Part shown: positions 18,220-27,672 of the stretch, in pieces
Position numbering within the stretch: the stretch's first letter is position 1
Layout: each line of letters begins with the position of its first letter
DNA from: Polystyrenella longa
Lineage (GTDB): Bacteria > Planctomycetota > Planctomycetia > Planctomycetales > Planctomycetaceae
Assembly (NCBI RefSeq): GCF_007750395.1
Contig: NZ_CP036281.1
Span: 3,743,001 to 3,807,000 of the forward strand
DNA length: 64,000 nt
Reading direction: 5' to 3'
Notes under the pieces: generated by a model
What the model saw: only the letters and a program-made list of their open reading frames with translations
Database searches by the model: none
What the model was told of the DNA's origin: nothing
Position numbers and translations under genes: made by a program

Positions 18220-18564
18220 TTAATTCGAGGTCGCTGGATTGCTACCGCTGAAGAGTCGGTCGAAGACTTCTCGGGCATGATTGGCGCCCGCTGTAGGATC
18301 GGCAGGTCGTGAGGAATTACGGTCATCATTGGCTTCGGAAACACGAAGCTGGCGTCCATGGAATGATTTTCCGGTGAGGCGATGTATCGCTTCGTCCGCA
18401 TCTTCCATGGAAGGCATCGTTACAAAAGCAAATCCGCGTGAGCGCCGGGTCGCTGGATCAGTCACAATTCGAACAGAAACGACGCGTCCAAAGAACTCGA
18501 ACTCGCGGCGTAATTCCGACTCTTCGAGATCGTACGGAAGGTTACTCACATAGATATTCGTCAT
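18220..18564 (-). CDS. RRM-type RNA-binding protein
   Basis: A 114-residue single RRM protein. RNP2 is IYVSNLPY near the N-terminus and RNP1 is RGFAFVTM; the fold is complete (LRREFEFFGRVVSVRIV, GRQLRVSEA) and followed by a disordered, serine/asparagine-rich tail. Bacterial proteins of this type are related to cyanobacterial cold-responsive Rbp proteins and bind RNA. The start MTNIYVSNL at 18564 is chosen as in its sister at 19414-19677. A second RRM gene lies 850 bases upstream on the same strand. Confidence 0.9.
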   Translation of the reverse strand: MTNIYVSNLPYDLEESELRREFEFFGRVVSVRIVTDPATRRSRGFAFVTMPSMEDADEAIHRLTGKSFHGRQLRVSEANDDRNSSRPADPTAGANHAREVFDRLFSGSNPATSN

Positions 18565-18984
18565 TATATAATCCTTTATCAATTAAACGAACTGCGTCTC
18601 AGACAGCAGTCTTGGCAGTTCTTTAGATAAGCATTTTCGGCTGAACTAAGCGGAAGAAGCGCATGCGACCCCTCGGGTACGCACTATCAAATGACATAGC
18701 GTCAACGCTCTTCAGATCTGAGCCGTTGTTAATTTAAGCAACTGAGTCTGGCCAGATAGCGACCTGACTCCTTAGAAGCATGTCCGACATGGCGGACGGT
18801 ATTTTAAAAGAGCAATCAATGTGCCAGTAAATCCTGGCTCTTCGATTTTTTCCTGAGAGGACGCAACATCAGCGTCATCCACCAACACTCACGCGGGATT
18901 CAAAATCGCCGCGTATCCTACAAACAAAGTTGAATTTGACGAGTCAGCCGACCGGCTGACTCGTCCTGTTTGATATCATCGATT
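18565..18984. other. Intergenic region upstream of the first RRM gene
   Basis: 420 bases without a gene; may be a long 5' leader of the RRM gene as in cold-regulated RNA-binding proteins (inference). It has the hairpin at 18938-18965 at its far end. Confidence 0.5.
18938..18965 (-). terminator. Perfect 12-bp hairpin after the IscA-like gene
   Basis: GACGAGTCAGCC (18938-18949), loop GACC, GGCTGACTCGTC (18954-18965). It lies 20 bases past the stop of the minus-strand IscA-like gene. The following run is AT-rich, not a pure U-tract. Terminator likely. Confidence 0.55.
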
Positions 18985-19257
18985 CTAAAAATCGGTGAAT
19001 TTTTTCAATCGCAAACGTGCTCCCTGATCCGTTCGATGAACGTCCAGCGAGCAATCCTGGAGCGATTCTGCCACTTGGGGCGACATTAGAATTGTGGGGC
19101 GATCTCGCACCACGATGACTTGGTCGCCATCTTTTTGTCGTCCTTTATGACACTTCAAGAGTCCATTCACAATGCGGAGTCGTACCGCTTTCAGATCGGG
19201 GCGGGTCGATTGAATTTCGACAAGGCGATTCCAAGCATCCGGAGTAATCTTCAGCAT
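18985..19257 (-). CDS. IscA/HesB-like protein lacking the usual cysteines
   Basis: A 90-residue protein. The start MLKITPDAWNRLVEIQ, the strand AVRLRIV, the loop, then ILMSPQVAESLQDCSLDVHR and ARLRLKKF follow the A-type Fe-S carrier layout (ITxxAxxxL, RVxxxxGGCSGF, IxVDxxSxxxLxG). The three metal cysteines of the family are not where expected; only two cysteines occur (in LLKCHKG and LQDCSLD). If the fold is right, it has probably lost cluster binding. It sits between two RRM genes on the same strand. Assignment is tentative. Confidence 0.5.
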   Translation of the reverse strand: MLKITPDAWNRLVEIQSTRPDLKAVRLRIVNGLLKCHKGRQKDGDQVIVVRDRPTILMSPQVAESLQDCSLDVHRTDQGARLRLKKFTDF

Positions 19258-19413
19258 TATATGCCTCCAATAAGAATGGGTTGTACTGCACAGTTATTTG
19301 TCCGGTCCTGAAACCGGGCATTTGTCTGGGATTTGCCCCAGGCTTTTGACCGACAAAAAACAAGGTGTCCGTCTGGCTTCAACAGAGTGCCGGAACGGGT
19401 TACCTCGCTTCGT

Positions 19414-19677
19414 TTATCGGCGCGGGCGGTCTTCGCGTGGGCGAGCCAGGTTTACTTTCAGGTTACGACCCTGAACTTCCTGCCCATCCATGTTGCGGAT
19501 TGCCATCTGAGCGTCGTCTGAGTTGCTCATTTCCACAAAACCAAACCCTTTGGATCGTCCAGTATCCCGGTCCGAAACGACTTGGGCGCGAACCACTTCG
19601 CCATATTCACCGAAAGCACTCTCCAGATCACTGGAGGAAGTTTGGTAAGCTAGGTTACCGACGTAAATGTTTGTCAT
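19414..19677 (-). CDS. RRM-type RNA-binding protein
   Basis: An 87-residue single RRM. RNP2 IYVGNLAY, RNP1 KGFGFVEM; ends with a basic arginine-rich tail (LARPREDRPRR). It is close to the glycine-rich/Rbp family of cyanobacteria and planctomycetes, thought to bind RNA and often cold-induced. Start MTNIYVGNL at 19677 with AGGAG-like CTGCTATG context; the longer start at 19695 is less likely. A stem-loop lies in its leader. Confidence 0.9.
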   Translation of the reverse strand: MTNIYVGNLAYQTSSSDLESAFGEYGEVVRAQVVSDRDTGRSKGFGFVEMSNSDDAQMAIRNMDGQEVQGRNLKVNLARPREDRPRR

Positions 19678-20266
19678 AGCAGGAGTTTCCAACAAAGAAA
19701 AGAAATGCCTTGGCTCGCTGCATCGGCATCGTCAGAAACCGAAATAGATCGGTTTCCGTTGAGAGAGCGGAGTTATTGAGCCCGAAAAAAGTCACCTACC
19801 CGATGTTTTGAATTCGACATGATTCATCGAAAAACACAAAACGTGACAGGACGACCATTCGTTCGCGGTCGCAGCTCTGAAGTTGACATCTGCAACTTAC
19901 CTGAAGTCACAGCGCATAGTGCTGGAGGGCGGAACGAAAACACGGAGTATTCGCTAAAGCAAGATGAGCGGAGGGATCTGGAAAGATTCTAACGCCGTCG
20001 ACGTGCGGTAACGTATTTGAATGAATCCGCGGCGGTAATCGAAAGAAGGTGGTTTCAGGAAACAGGAGAAACGATCGCTTTCCTGTGCCCTTTTTAGAGA
20101 ATTGAAACCAGCATTTGTTGTCAAGCAAACCTAATCTACACAATTCGCTATTAAACAAGTATACCATATCCAAACACCTGCGGCAATACAGATATCCCGT
20201 TCGGACGTTCATTTCCTTCCAGTATTGCCGGAGGAATCGCTCCAATCAAACCCTCGGGAGAGAGGG
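19678..20266. other. Leader/intergenic region of the second RRM gene
   Basis: 589 bases without a supported gene. It contains a perfect 8-bp stem-loop at 19735-19756. The only long frame (minus, 19907-20245) lacks family character. Confidence 0.5.
19735..19756 (-). promoter_or_regulatory. Stem-loop in the RRM gene leader
   Basis: GAAACCGA (19735-19742) pairs with TCGGTTTC (19749-19756), 6-base loop. It lies 58 bases upstream of the RRM start at 19677, inside the likely 5' untranslated region, where such RNA-binding protein genes are often controlled. Confidence 0.35.
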
Positions 20267-21775
20267 TTATTCGACAAAAATCAGCTGCGGCATCTCTTTC
20301 TGGAGTCGTTCTATACTCCCTTCCGGCAAGGTGGAACCCGGAAAACGAATCGAACGTAACGAGGTCAAATCGAGCAAGGCATCAATGGCCTCCGACGACA
20401 AATTCATCTGACTAAAGACTATTTGACTCACTTGATTTAGTTCAGCGAGATCATTTCCATCTGTTTCAGGCAAATTAACACCATCCAATTTCAGAATTCT
20501 CATCGCTCCTAACTGGTTCAAAGTGTCTGGCTTCAGAATGCAGTTTCTAAGCTTCACATGATCGATTCGAAGTTCACGAAACGGCTTCAACATTTCGGGA
20601 GTTAGAACTTGGTCTGAAATGTAGAGTTCGTGGATCGAGGCTAATGGTAGTAGATCCAGAGAAGCATCCGGCAAACCATATAGGCAGATGGTTCCTGCAG
20701 ATATCGTCCCCAGTTTTTTCACAATCCCAGGAGTTAAACTTGCTGCTGAGATCTGAAGCTCTGCTAAGGGACCTGTCATTGAAACAAGTCGATCATAATC
20801 GGTTGATGAAAGTTCATTGCCGATCAGTCCAATTCCGAATAAATTGGCTCCCGATTTATGTTGTCCAGAAGCAAGGTGCTCCCAAATCAAATCCAGCTCT
20901 GCGGCAGTTAACTCCACATCCGTTACGAACTTCGATAAAGGACGGTTCATTAACTGTTCAACCTGTCCAGCTTGAAATTCATCGAACCCGCACTCAAGCA
21001 TTTGAAGAGACGTCAACGAAGGCTGCTCGGCCAATGTTGAGACGATATTGTTTGTAAGATTGAGACGTTCCAGCGTCAGACCAAGACCAGTTGACTTTGA
21101 GTTGCTCACTAATGCCTCGACTCCCTCATCAGTGACGTGGGGACAGTCGATCACTTCAACATACGAGGGGGTCGATAAGTGGGAAAACGCCTCCAACATC
21201 TCATCCGTACAATTGGTGGAAATTAGATGCAGCGTATAAATCGACTTCGCTGACTTTATTTCATCGAAGATACGATCATTGAGTTGGCAACTTTCTACAT
21301 AAAGAAATTGATGACCGGATCGCAACTGTAATTTAAATTCCGGGTAAGGCGTGAGATCGACTCCAATGAGCCGAAGCGAAGTCAGATGTTCGTATTCATC
21401 CAAACTCTTCAATGAGATTGGAGAGATATCGGGACCAATGAACCAGACATTCTGCAGGTAAGTCAAATCACAATTGGCTGCAATCTCGGCGAACTCTTCA
21501 TCCGAATGAACGAAGACCTGATCAAGCTTTTCAACTTTGTAATCGAATGCCTGCGCAACATCTCGCAGTCCAAGACTGTCCAACCACAAAGGTACATGCA
21601 GTCCGGCCATCGCCTTTCCTTCCGAGATGTATCTGGCCTGGAATTGGTCCGACCGCAGTTTCAAATGATACTGCCAGCCAAACCAGGAAATGCCCAGCAG
21701 GAAGAGAACGAAGACTACCCACCATCGACGGGGAATTCGTCGGTGTTTTGTTTCTTGGAGTTCTTGCTCTTTCAT
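20267..21775 (-). CDS. Membrane-anchored leucine-rich-repeat protein
   Basis: A 502-residue protein (ATG at 21775, CAGGA upstream; an in-frame ATG at 21793 is an alternative). Residues about 17-36 (WWVVFVLFLLGISWFGWQYH) form one membrane segment after a basic N-terminus, so a type II anchor with the rest outside the cytoplasm. The remainder has degenerate leucine-rich repeats, for example LTSLRLIGVDLT, LTLERLNLTNN, LTSLQMLECGF, LRSIRFPGSTL. Such repeats bind proteins; partner unknown. It lies 109 bases downstream of the Wza-like gene on the same strand and may share its transcript. Confidence 0.75.
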   Translation of the reverse strand: MKEQELQETKHRRIPRRWWVVFVLFLLGISWFGWQYHLKLRSDQFQARYISEGKAMAGLHVPLWLDSLGLRDVAQAFDYKVEKLDQVFVHSDEEFAEIAANCDLTYLQNVWFIGPDISPISLKSLDEYEHLTSLRLIGVDLTPYPEFKLQLRSGHQFLYVESCQLNDRIFDEIKSAKSIYTLHLISTNCTDEMLEAFSHLSTPSYVEVIDCPHVTDEGVEALVSNSKSTGLGLTLERLNLTNNIVSTLAEQPSLTSLQMLECGFDEFQAGQVEQLMNRPLSKFVTDVELTAAELDLIWEHLASGQHKSGANLFGIGLIGNELSSTDYDRLVSMTGPLAELQISAASLTPGIVKKLGTISAGTICLYGLPDASLDLLPLASIHELYISDQVLTPEMLKPFRELRIDHVKLRNCILKPDTLNQLGAMRILKLDGVNLPETDGNDLAELNQVSQIVFSQMNLSSEAIDALLDLTSLRSIRFPGSTLPEGSIERLQKEMPQLIFVE

Positions 21776-21883
21776 AGTCGCGGCATCCTGCATGAGTATT
21801 TTTCAGCACTCAAGCAGTCTAACCATCTCGAAAGCAATCTTCAAATCAAATCGGTCCCAATCGGGAGATCGGTTCATCCCGTC

Positions 21884-23296
21884 TTACTGGAATGCGGCGA
21901 AGGCAATCGCCACGGCGGTCCAGTCAATGAAGTGGCGTTCGATGAAGGCAGCGATGGCTTCGGACTTCGTATACTGCAGGAAGAGGAAGTCTCCCTCCTG
22001 GATACGAATTCGTTCGGCCGGATTTTCCAACGCCTCTTTCAGATCCACCATGATCTCGTACTGCGTACCGTCCGCTCGTCGGCGAACGACAATCAAACTG
22101 CTCGCTCCGACGGTCACGTCTCGGTTCAATGCCGAAGAACCACCCAGTTGCCTTAGGCCACCGGTCCCTTTGGCCGGATCGTGCGCGACGGAGATAGCCT
22201 CCAGTACATCCAGGTCTCGGTCTCGGGGCAGTCGAATCACTCCTCCGCCAAGTACACCACCCGTGTAGAAGACATCGTAATCGCGATGTTCAATGAAGAT
22301 GTGGTCGCCATCTTCCAGGATGACATCCTCTTCATTGATCACGAACTTCTCTTCCGGATTTATCCGGATAGGAATGCGAATCACCTGAGGCGCTGAAAGA
22401 CTGACCCGGTTATCCATCATCGTCAGATCGCAATGTCCCCACGGCATACCTGATGCCAGCGAGTGACCGAAGTCGGAATGATACGCGTTGTTACGTGTCG
22501 GAATGGCGGAGGTACTGGAACAGGCATCACAATTTCGGCTTCGTTTAACAACGTAAATCACGTTTTCAGCATCTTCCCCTGGAGGACCACCGGTCTCGGC
22601 AAGGGCGTGCAGAACGTCGTTGTGACCAGCGGGAAGTTGAATCACGCGACCCATTCCTCGTTTGTTACTGAGGACACCACTGATTCCGGCCTGGTTGAAT
22701 GATCCATCCAGACCGTTCGAGTTGAAATCGTTGTTTCGCTCCTGGCGAAAGACAGTGATCGTGTATTGTCGTTTTTTATGTAGAGAGACCATTATCGCCG
22801 CCGAACCATCTGCTTTGATGGTCGGGTTCTCCCCTTCGGTAAAGGCTTTACGTACAGCAGCTTCCGCTTCGTTTTCGGTCATTCCCCGGACGAGTACTTT
22901 TTTATTCGGTGGCAGCGAGATCATTCCGTCTTCGCGCACTTTGATTGGGTAGCCAATCGCCGGATACTCTTCTTCGTTCTGAGGATAATAAGTAGGGATC
23001 GCTTCTTTGGGCGAGTCGAGGACACCTTCAATATAAACTGCCAGTACGTCCCCTTTGTCCAACCGATACTCTGTTGGTGGAGTTTGACCGAGCAACGTCA
23101 TATTGATTGTCTTTTTGTTCCCTCGATGCGCCGGTTGGAGATCTTCAGAGAGAAACCGGGCAGGAATCCCTTCCATTGGCCGAAACGCTGCGCATCCTGA
23201 CAAGCCGGTGAGCAACAGCAAACAGGTCACCAGCGCGGAACACCGAACTCGCAAGAGAAGGCCGAACGTCGCATTTACGTTGAGACTGGGGAACAT
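21884..23296 (-). CDS. Wza-like polysaccharide export lipoprotein (SLBB)
   Basis: A 470-residue outer-membrane polysaccharide exporter. A lipobox LLTGLSGC (cysteine near residue 35) follows a hydrophobic stretch, so it is lipidated. The Poly_export domain is YRLDKGDVLAVYIEGVLD through GMISLPPNKKVLVRGMT, followed by SLBB-like repeats (IQLPAGHNDVLHALAETGG and VLEAISVAHDPAKG) and a C-terminal amphipathic helix (FIDWTAVAIAFAAF). Normal Wza partners (Wzc kinase, Wzx/Wzy) are not next to it. A palindrome lies about 150 bases upstream. Confidence 0.88.
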   Translation of the reverse strand: MFPSLNVNATFGLLLRVRCSALVTCLLLLTGLSGCAAFRPMEGIPARFLSEDLQPAHRGNKKTINMTLLGQTPPTEYRLDKGDVLAVYIEGVLDSPKEAIPTYYPQNEEEYPAIGYPIKVREDGMISLPPNKKVLVRGMTENEAEAAVRKAFTEGENPTIKADGSAAIMVSLHKKRQYTITVFRQERNNDFNSNGLDGSFNQAGISGVLSNKRGMGRVIQLPAGHNDVLHALAETGGPPGEDAENVIYVVKRSRNCDACSSTSAIPTRNNAYHSDFGHSLASGMPWGHCDLTMMDNRVSLSAPQVIRIPIRINPEEKFVINEEDVILEDGDHIFIEHRDYDVFYTGGVLGGGVIRLPRDRDLDVLEAISVAHDPAKGTGGLRQLGGSSALNRDVTVGASSLIVVRRRADGTQYEIMVDLKEALENPAERIRIQEGDFLFLQYTKSEAIAAFIERHFIDWTAVAIAFAAFQ

Positions 23297-24001
23297 TTAT
23301 TAAGATCCGGCACTACAAAACTTCCACGCGCTACGTTCCACCATAAACCATGGTCCATCACGAACCATGATCATGCCACCGCGAACATGACGTCGAAGTC
23401 GAGAACAAATTGAACAAGGGTAGAGAGAGAAAGCTATTATCGTTAAACCGACGATAATTAACCGTCGGTACGATTTTTGAGAGAGATTCCGCCGGATCTT
23501 ATTTGGAGAGATAGATGCCGTCAGATATCGCCGCGAAGATTACAGAATGCCTTAAAACAGGGCAAGCTCAATTTTAAACCATCGCTTAGAGCTGTTTAGT
23601 GAAGCGCTCGGGTCCTGAAAGAGGATCAGATCCGGCGTTCTGAAGTGGACTGCGATAGACCAGTACCCCCTGTATTACCTATAATCACATTGCTTGCGAT
23701 GCTCTTTACCTCATTCATTGGAACAGGTAAATAAACGGCCCCAAAAATGGGAAAGAGGGCCTTACCGGAATAGGTAAGCAGGTTTTGCAAATCCTCCTGC
23801 TTTGTGCCCTGCCTTACAGCCCAGCCCGGGGGCATCGCCGATAATACAAGTGAATTCGAACAAACCCGTTTGAAAACTGGCTTTCCATTCCCGCTTAGAA
23901 ACTTACCAGCGTACAGAGGAATAGGAAACATTCCCTCCCGGTACGAGACGCCCTTGTCTCGGTACTTGACCATAGATTACTTCTGCAAACGACTAATACT
24001 T
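23297..24001. other. Divergent intergenic region wza-like/dsbD-like
   Basis: 705 bases, the longest gene-free stretch in the backbone. It carries the ACCGACG palindrome (23447-23469) and several short AT-rich stretches. The minus frame 23626-23973 and the upstream extension of the dsbD-like frame (from 23804) are not supported as coding. Confidence 0.5.
23447..23469. promoter_or_regulatory. Inverted repeat, possible operator
   Basis: ACCGACG (23447-23453) and CGTCGGT (23463-23469) with a 9-base AT-rich spacer, 151 bases upstream of the Wza-like gene. Spacing suits a two-turn dimeric repressor. Confidence 0.35.
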
Positions 24002-26461
24002 ATGCCACGCCAATTCTATATCAGTCTATGCTGTACCATCCTGTTTCTGATTGCAGCATCCGTTACCGTCCCCGTCTCCGCCCAAAATGGCGACCTGAAC
24101 AGTCTGTTTCAGAATGACGCGTCGGAGGTAACTGAACCCTCAATTTCAATCAATCTGTCTCCCGAGCAACCCAAAGTCGGCGACGAAGTCACTTTGTCGA
24201 TTAAAGTCGAGTTGCCCGCTGGCATGTTTACGTACGCCCAAGACAACAAATCTGCGGCGAAACCGAGTTTCAAGATTACGGAGAACACTGGACTGAAAGA
24301 AATTGATACGGAATTCAAACCCGATCAAAAAGCAAAGTCCGACTACGATGACGTCCTCGAACTAACCTCGCTGAAGTACTACGAACAGATCACCTGGTCG
24401 CGACGATATGAAGTAACCGCGTCCACGGGAAAACTGGCTGGCAAAGTCCTGATTCCCATCTGCGACGATCGCAGCTGCCAAATGTATCGCGATTCAATTG
24501 ATTTCACCATTTCCGCTCCCGGCGCCGCAGAGGAACAGTCGGGCGGCAGTTCCTTTGGAGAACTCGTTTCAGAAGAAGATTCGAGTGGAAGTATTTCCTT
24601 TGGAACTGAAGTGGATAATTCTGGTGCATTTGGAGAGGAAATCTCTGGCGACTCAAGATCCGCCATCGTGACGATTGAAACTTTTCCTCTGTTCTGGTCA
24701 CAGGAAGTCAAAGTAGACGATCAGGAAGTAGCCACCTTACGTGCGATACTACATCCTGGTGATGAAGAAACGACCCCCCGCGTGGAATTCACTGCAGAAC
24801 TGGCCGAAGGCTGGCATACTTACTCCACCGACGAACAAAAGAACGCTCAGCACACCACCTTTGATTTCAAAAAGTTGCAGGGACTGCAATCCAAAACAGA
24901 CAACTGGCAAAGCGACCAGCCACCGGTAACTTTCCCAGTGAAGGAAGGCAAAGAAAAGTTCGACCAATACATCTATCCGAAGATGGTCACCTGGACTCAT
25001 GAACTCGCGTTGGAACCCGACGCAAAGCAGTCCGGTGTCGAGTTGACGGCCCAAATTCAATTCTGCTCCGAGGAGGTCTGTCTCACCCCTAGCTCCTACA
25101 CCTTTCGGTTAGGGTCTGTCCCCGTCGAACAGGATCTGGAATCAACAACTTCCATCGCCGCACTTCCTCCCGAGATTGAAGAGTGGTTTAAAGGAATTCG
25201 ACCACTTGAAGAGGAAAGCATCCAAGCGACTGGCTTTGGGTGGTATCTGTTTTACGCCTTCCTAGGCGGGGTTATCCTTAATGTCATGCCGTGTGTCCTT
25301 CCCGTTCTCGCGATTAAAATCCTGTCCTTCGTGAAGCAGGCAGGGGAAGACCGTTCCCGCATCATTGCTTTAAACGTCGCTTATTCACTCGGCGTGATTT
25401 CGATTTTCATGGTTCTTGCCACATTAATCGGTGTCGCCTCTTTTGGCTGGGGTGGACTGTTCCAAAGCACTGCATTCAACCTGTTGATGACCTGTTTCAT
25501 CTTCGCGATGGCACTCAGCTTGCTGGGTGTTTATGAAATCCCGATCCCCGGTATGGTCGGTTCCGCCGGCGGTCAACAGAAAGAGGGCCTTACGGGAGCA
25601 TTCCTGACGGGTATCTTTGCCACGATTCTGGCGACTCCTTGCAGCGGTCCTTTCCTGGGAGCTACCCTGGCTTGGTCCGCCACGCAACCGATCCACATTA
25701 CCTATCTCATTTTCCTGATGATGGGGCTCGGAATGGCATCACCTTACTTGATCCTGGGGGCCTTTCCCAAAGCGGTTCAGTTTCTTCCCAAACCGGGAAA
25801 CTGGATGGTGCATGTGAAAGAAGTTTCTGGTTTTATTTTGTTGGCGACGGTCATCTTTTTCCTCAGCTACATCGACGACAACTTCCAGATACCATTACTG
25901 GCCATGCTATTAGCAATCGGTTTTGCGTTGTGGATGATTGGTCGTGCTCCGGCGACTCTCGTTTCCCGTGCGACCTACTTCGTTAATCGCGTAACCGCGT
26001 TCGGGGTGGCTGGCTTAGTCTGCTTTTACGCTTATCAGTCCGCCACCATGTTGCACGAATCGGAACTTCCCTGGCGTCCCTTCAGTACGCAGGCCCTGAA
26101 AGAGGCCAGCGACGAAGGCAAAACGGTTTTGATCGACTTCACTGCGGATTGGTGTGTGAACTGTAAAGTGGTTGAGCAAACCGCACTCAACACGCCCAAG
26201 ACGTTCAGCTTCGTGGAGACTCACGATGTGGTCACTTTAGTTGCCGACTGGACGGACGGAGACGAAGAAATCACTCGCTGGTTAAACAAGTTCGAAAGTA
26301 AAAGCATTCCGCTGACAGTGATTTTCCCCGCGAATCGCCCTAACAATCCGATTCTGATCCGTGACTTGTACTTTCAGGATACGCTGCTCAAAAAACTAGA
26401 CCAGGCTGTCTCCCTGCCCCCTTCCCAAACGGCGGCCACACCAGCTTCAGAGTCTCGCTAG
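24002..26461 (+). CDS. dsbD: DsbD-type thiol:disulfide reductase
   Basis: An 819-residue membrane electron carrier that moves reducing power from cytoplasmic thioredoxin to the periplasm. Order: signal peptide (to about residue 28), two alpha-like periplasmic domains (about 35-165 and 235-380), a DsbD beta membrane domain of about eight helices with cysteines C431 (NVMPCVLP) and C547 (ATPCSGPF), then a thioredoxin domain with W717-C718-V-N-C721. Two N-terminal domains instead of one is typical of planctomycete/bacteroidete forms. Start ATG at 24002 is chosen because the signal peptide begins there; the frame is open upstream to 23804. Confidence 0.9.
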   Translation: MPRQFYISLCCTILFLIAASVTVPVSAQNGDLNSLFQNDASEVTEPSISINLSPEQPKVGDEVTLSIKVELPAGMFTYAQDNKSAAKPSFKITENTGLKEIDTEFKPDQKAKSDYDDVLELTSLKYYEQITWSRRYEVTASTGKLAGKVLIPICDDRSCQMYRDSIDFTISAPGAAEEQSGGSSFGELVSEEDSSGSISFGTEVDNSGAFGEEISGDSRSAIVTIETFPLFWSQEVKVDDQEVATLRAILHPGDEETTPRVEFTAELAEGWHTYSTDEQKNAQHTTFDFKKLQGLQSKTDNWQSDQPPVTFPVKEGKEKFDQYIYPKMVTWTHELALEPDAKQSGVELTAQIQFCSEEVCLTPSSYTFRLGSVPVEQDLESTTSIAALPPEIEEWFKGIRPLEEESIQATGFGWYLFYAFLGGVILNVMPCVLPVLAIKILSFVKQAGEDRSRIIALNVAYSLGVISIFMVLATLIGVASFGWGGLFQSTAFNLLMTCFIFAMALSLLGVYEIPIPGMVGSAGGQQKEGLTGAFLTGIFATILATPCSGPFLGATLAWSATQPIHITYLIFLMMGLGMASPYLILGAFPKAVQFLPKPGNWMVHVKEVSGFILLATVIFFLSYIDDNFQIPLLAMLLAIGFALWMIGRAPATLVSRATYFVNRVTAFGVAGLVCFYAYQSATMLHESELPWRPFSTQALKEASDEGKTVLIDFTADWCVNCKVVEQTALNTPKTFSFVETHDVVTLVADWTDGDEEITRWLNKFESKSIPLTVIFPANRPNNPILIRDLYFQDTLLKKLDQAVSLPPSQTAATPASESR

Positions 26462-26688
26462 GTATTGTAGAGTCGAAAGAAGACCGTTGCCTGAGGTGTC
26501 CCTACGTCTCGACCAATGTAGACCGCTCCATTACCCCCCGTCGGGACTCGGCGTAATTGCAAAAAGAGTCGCTGGGGACTACAGTAGCGACATCATCAGG
26601 ACTCCCACTAGCAGCGCCATTCAGCGTTGAGGCTGAATTCCTGACGTCGCTTCTTTGAAACCGCCTTTTTATATACGCGACTCCTTAT
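26462..26688. other. Leader of the cbi operon
   Basis: 227 bases. I looked for a cobalamin or NiCo riboswitch and a NikR site and saw no convincing match. A weak AT-rich element is at 26667-26676. Confidence 0.4.
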
Positions 26689-27672
26689 ATGCATATTCCC
26701 GACGGATTAATGGAGCCTGAAGTCTGCCTGGTCACGAGTGCCGCCGCCGCCACAGCGGTTGGCTACAGCCTGCACAAAGTGAAGCAGCAGGCCGATGATC
26801 GATTGATCCCCCTGACAGGGGTCACAGCGGCACTCATCTTTGCCGGACAGATGGTGAACTTCCCCCTCGGGCTCTTTTCTCTACCTGTCTCCGGCCATCT
26901 AATGGGCGGCGTTCTGGCGGCCGTTCTACTTGGTCCCTGGGCCGGTTGTTTGGCAATGACCTTGGTCCTGCTGGTGCAGGCCCTGCTCTTTTCCGATGGT
27001 GGCGTTCTCAGTCTGGGAGCGAATGTCCTCCACATGGGCGTGCTCGGTTGCTGGGGTGGTTACGCCTGCTATGTGCTGGTCAAAAACTGCTTTCGCGACC
27101 ACTGGAAAGGAACCGCTTTTGGCGCCGCAACAGCCGCGTGGCTGACTGTTCTTTCGGCTGCCTTTCTACTCTGTATTGAACTCTACTTCTCGCTGGAACC
27201 CAACGAGTTTTCGTTCTCGCGTTTCTCAGTTCTGATGCTCTCTCTGCATGCCGTGATTGGCATCGGTGAGGCCGTCATTACCTTGTTAGTCTTGAAGGCG
27301 GTCTTCCAGCAGCGGCCTGATTTACTCACTCCTCAGGAATTAGCCCCACCCTCCGCTGGCGTCCCACGTCGATTCGTGACGACCACCCTGGCGAGTGCTC
27401 TCGCCGTTACTTTCCTGTTGGCCCCGTGGGCCTCCGCCTCTCCAGATGGATTGGAATCAGCCGTCGATCAACATGGACTGGCCGCACGAGAAATCGGAAC
27501 TCTGTTTGGGATTCTGTCTGAATATGAAATCCCCTGGGTCTCTTCTCATTGGCCTGCCGTTTCTGTGGGTCTGGCCGGAGCGCTCGGTGTCGCTAGCGTG
27601 TTGTTGCTCGCCTTGATGCTCGGACGCCTCACCCGTAATCGTCCGGCGCTCGCTGGAGCGGATAGTGAGTGA
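26689..27672 (+). CDS. cbiM: Cobalt/nickel ECF transporter substrate subunit, CbiM-PDGLE fusion
   Basis: A 327-residue membrane protein. The N-terminal MHIPDGLMEPEV is the metal-binding start of CbiM/NikM, where the amino group and the histidine bind the ion; GQMVNFPLG and SGHLMGGVLAA follow. From about residue 225 a second part (SPDGLESAVDQHG) is the PDGLE/CbiN-type domain, so this is a CbiMN fusion. With CbiQ and CbiO just downstream it forms a complete energy-coupling-factor transporter in the cytoplasmic membrane. Metal (Co2+ or Ni2+) cannot be told from sequence. Its 3' end overlaps cbiQ. Confidence 0.92.
   Translation: MHIPDGLMEPEVCLVTSAAAATAVGYSLHKVKQQADDRLIPLTGVTAALIFAGQMVNFPLGLFSLPVSGHLMGGVLAAVLLGPWAGCLAMTLVLLVQALLFSDGGVLSLGANVLHMGVLGCWGGYACYVLVKNCFRDHWKGTAFGAATAAWLTVLSAAFLLCIELYFSLEPNEFSFSRFSVLMLSLHAVIGIGEAVITLLVLKAVFQQRPDLLTPQELAPPSAGVPRRFVTTTLASALAVTFLLAPWASASPDGLESAVDQHGLAAREIGTLFGILSEYEIPWVSSHWPAVSVGLAGALGVASVLLLALMLGRLTRNRPALAGADSE

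Noticed and set aside
19907-20245. Minus-strand frame of 112 residues
   Set aside because: Odd composition, no start signal, and no similarity I can name.
23626-23973. Minus-strand frame of 115 residues between wza-like and dsbD-like genes
   Set aside because: No ribosome binding site and no recognisable fold; frame seems to be chance.
26462-26688. Cobalamin or NiCo riboswitch ahead of cbiM
   Set aside because: Looked for the B12 box and the NiCo multi-branch layout; no convincing match.
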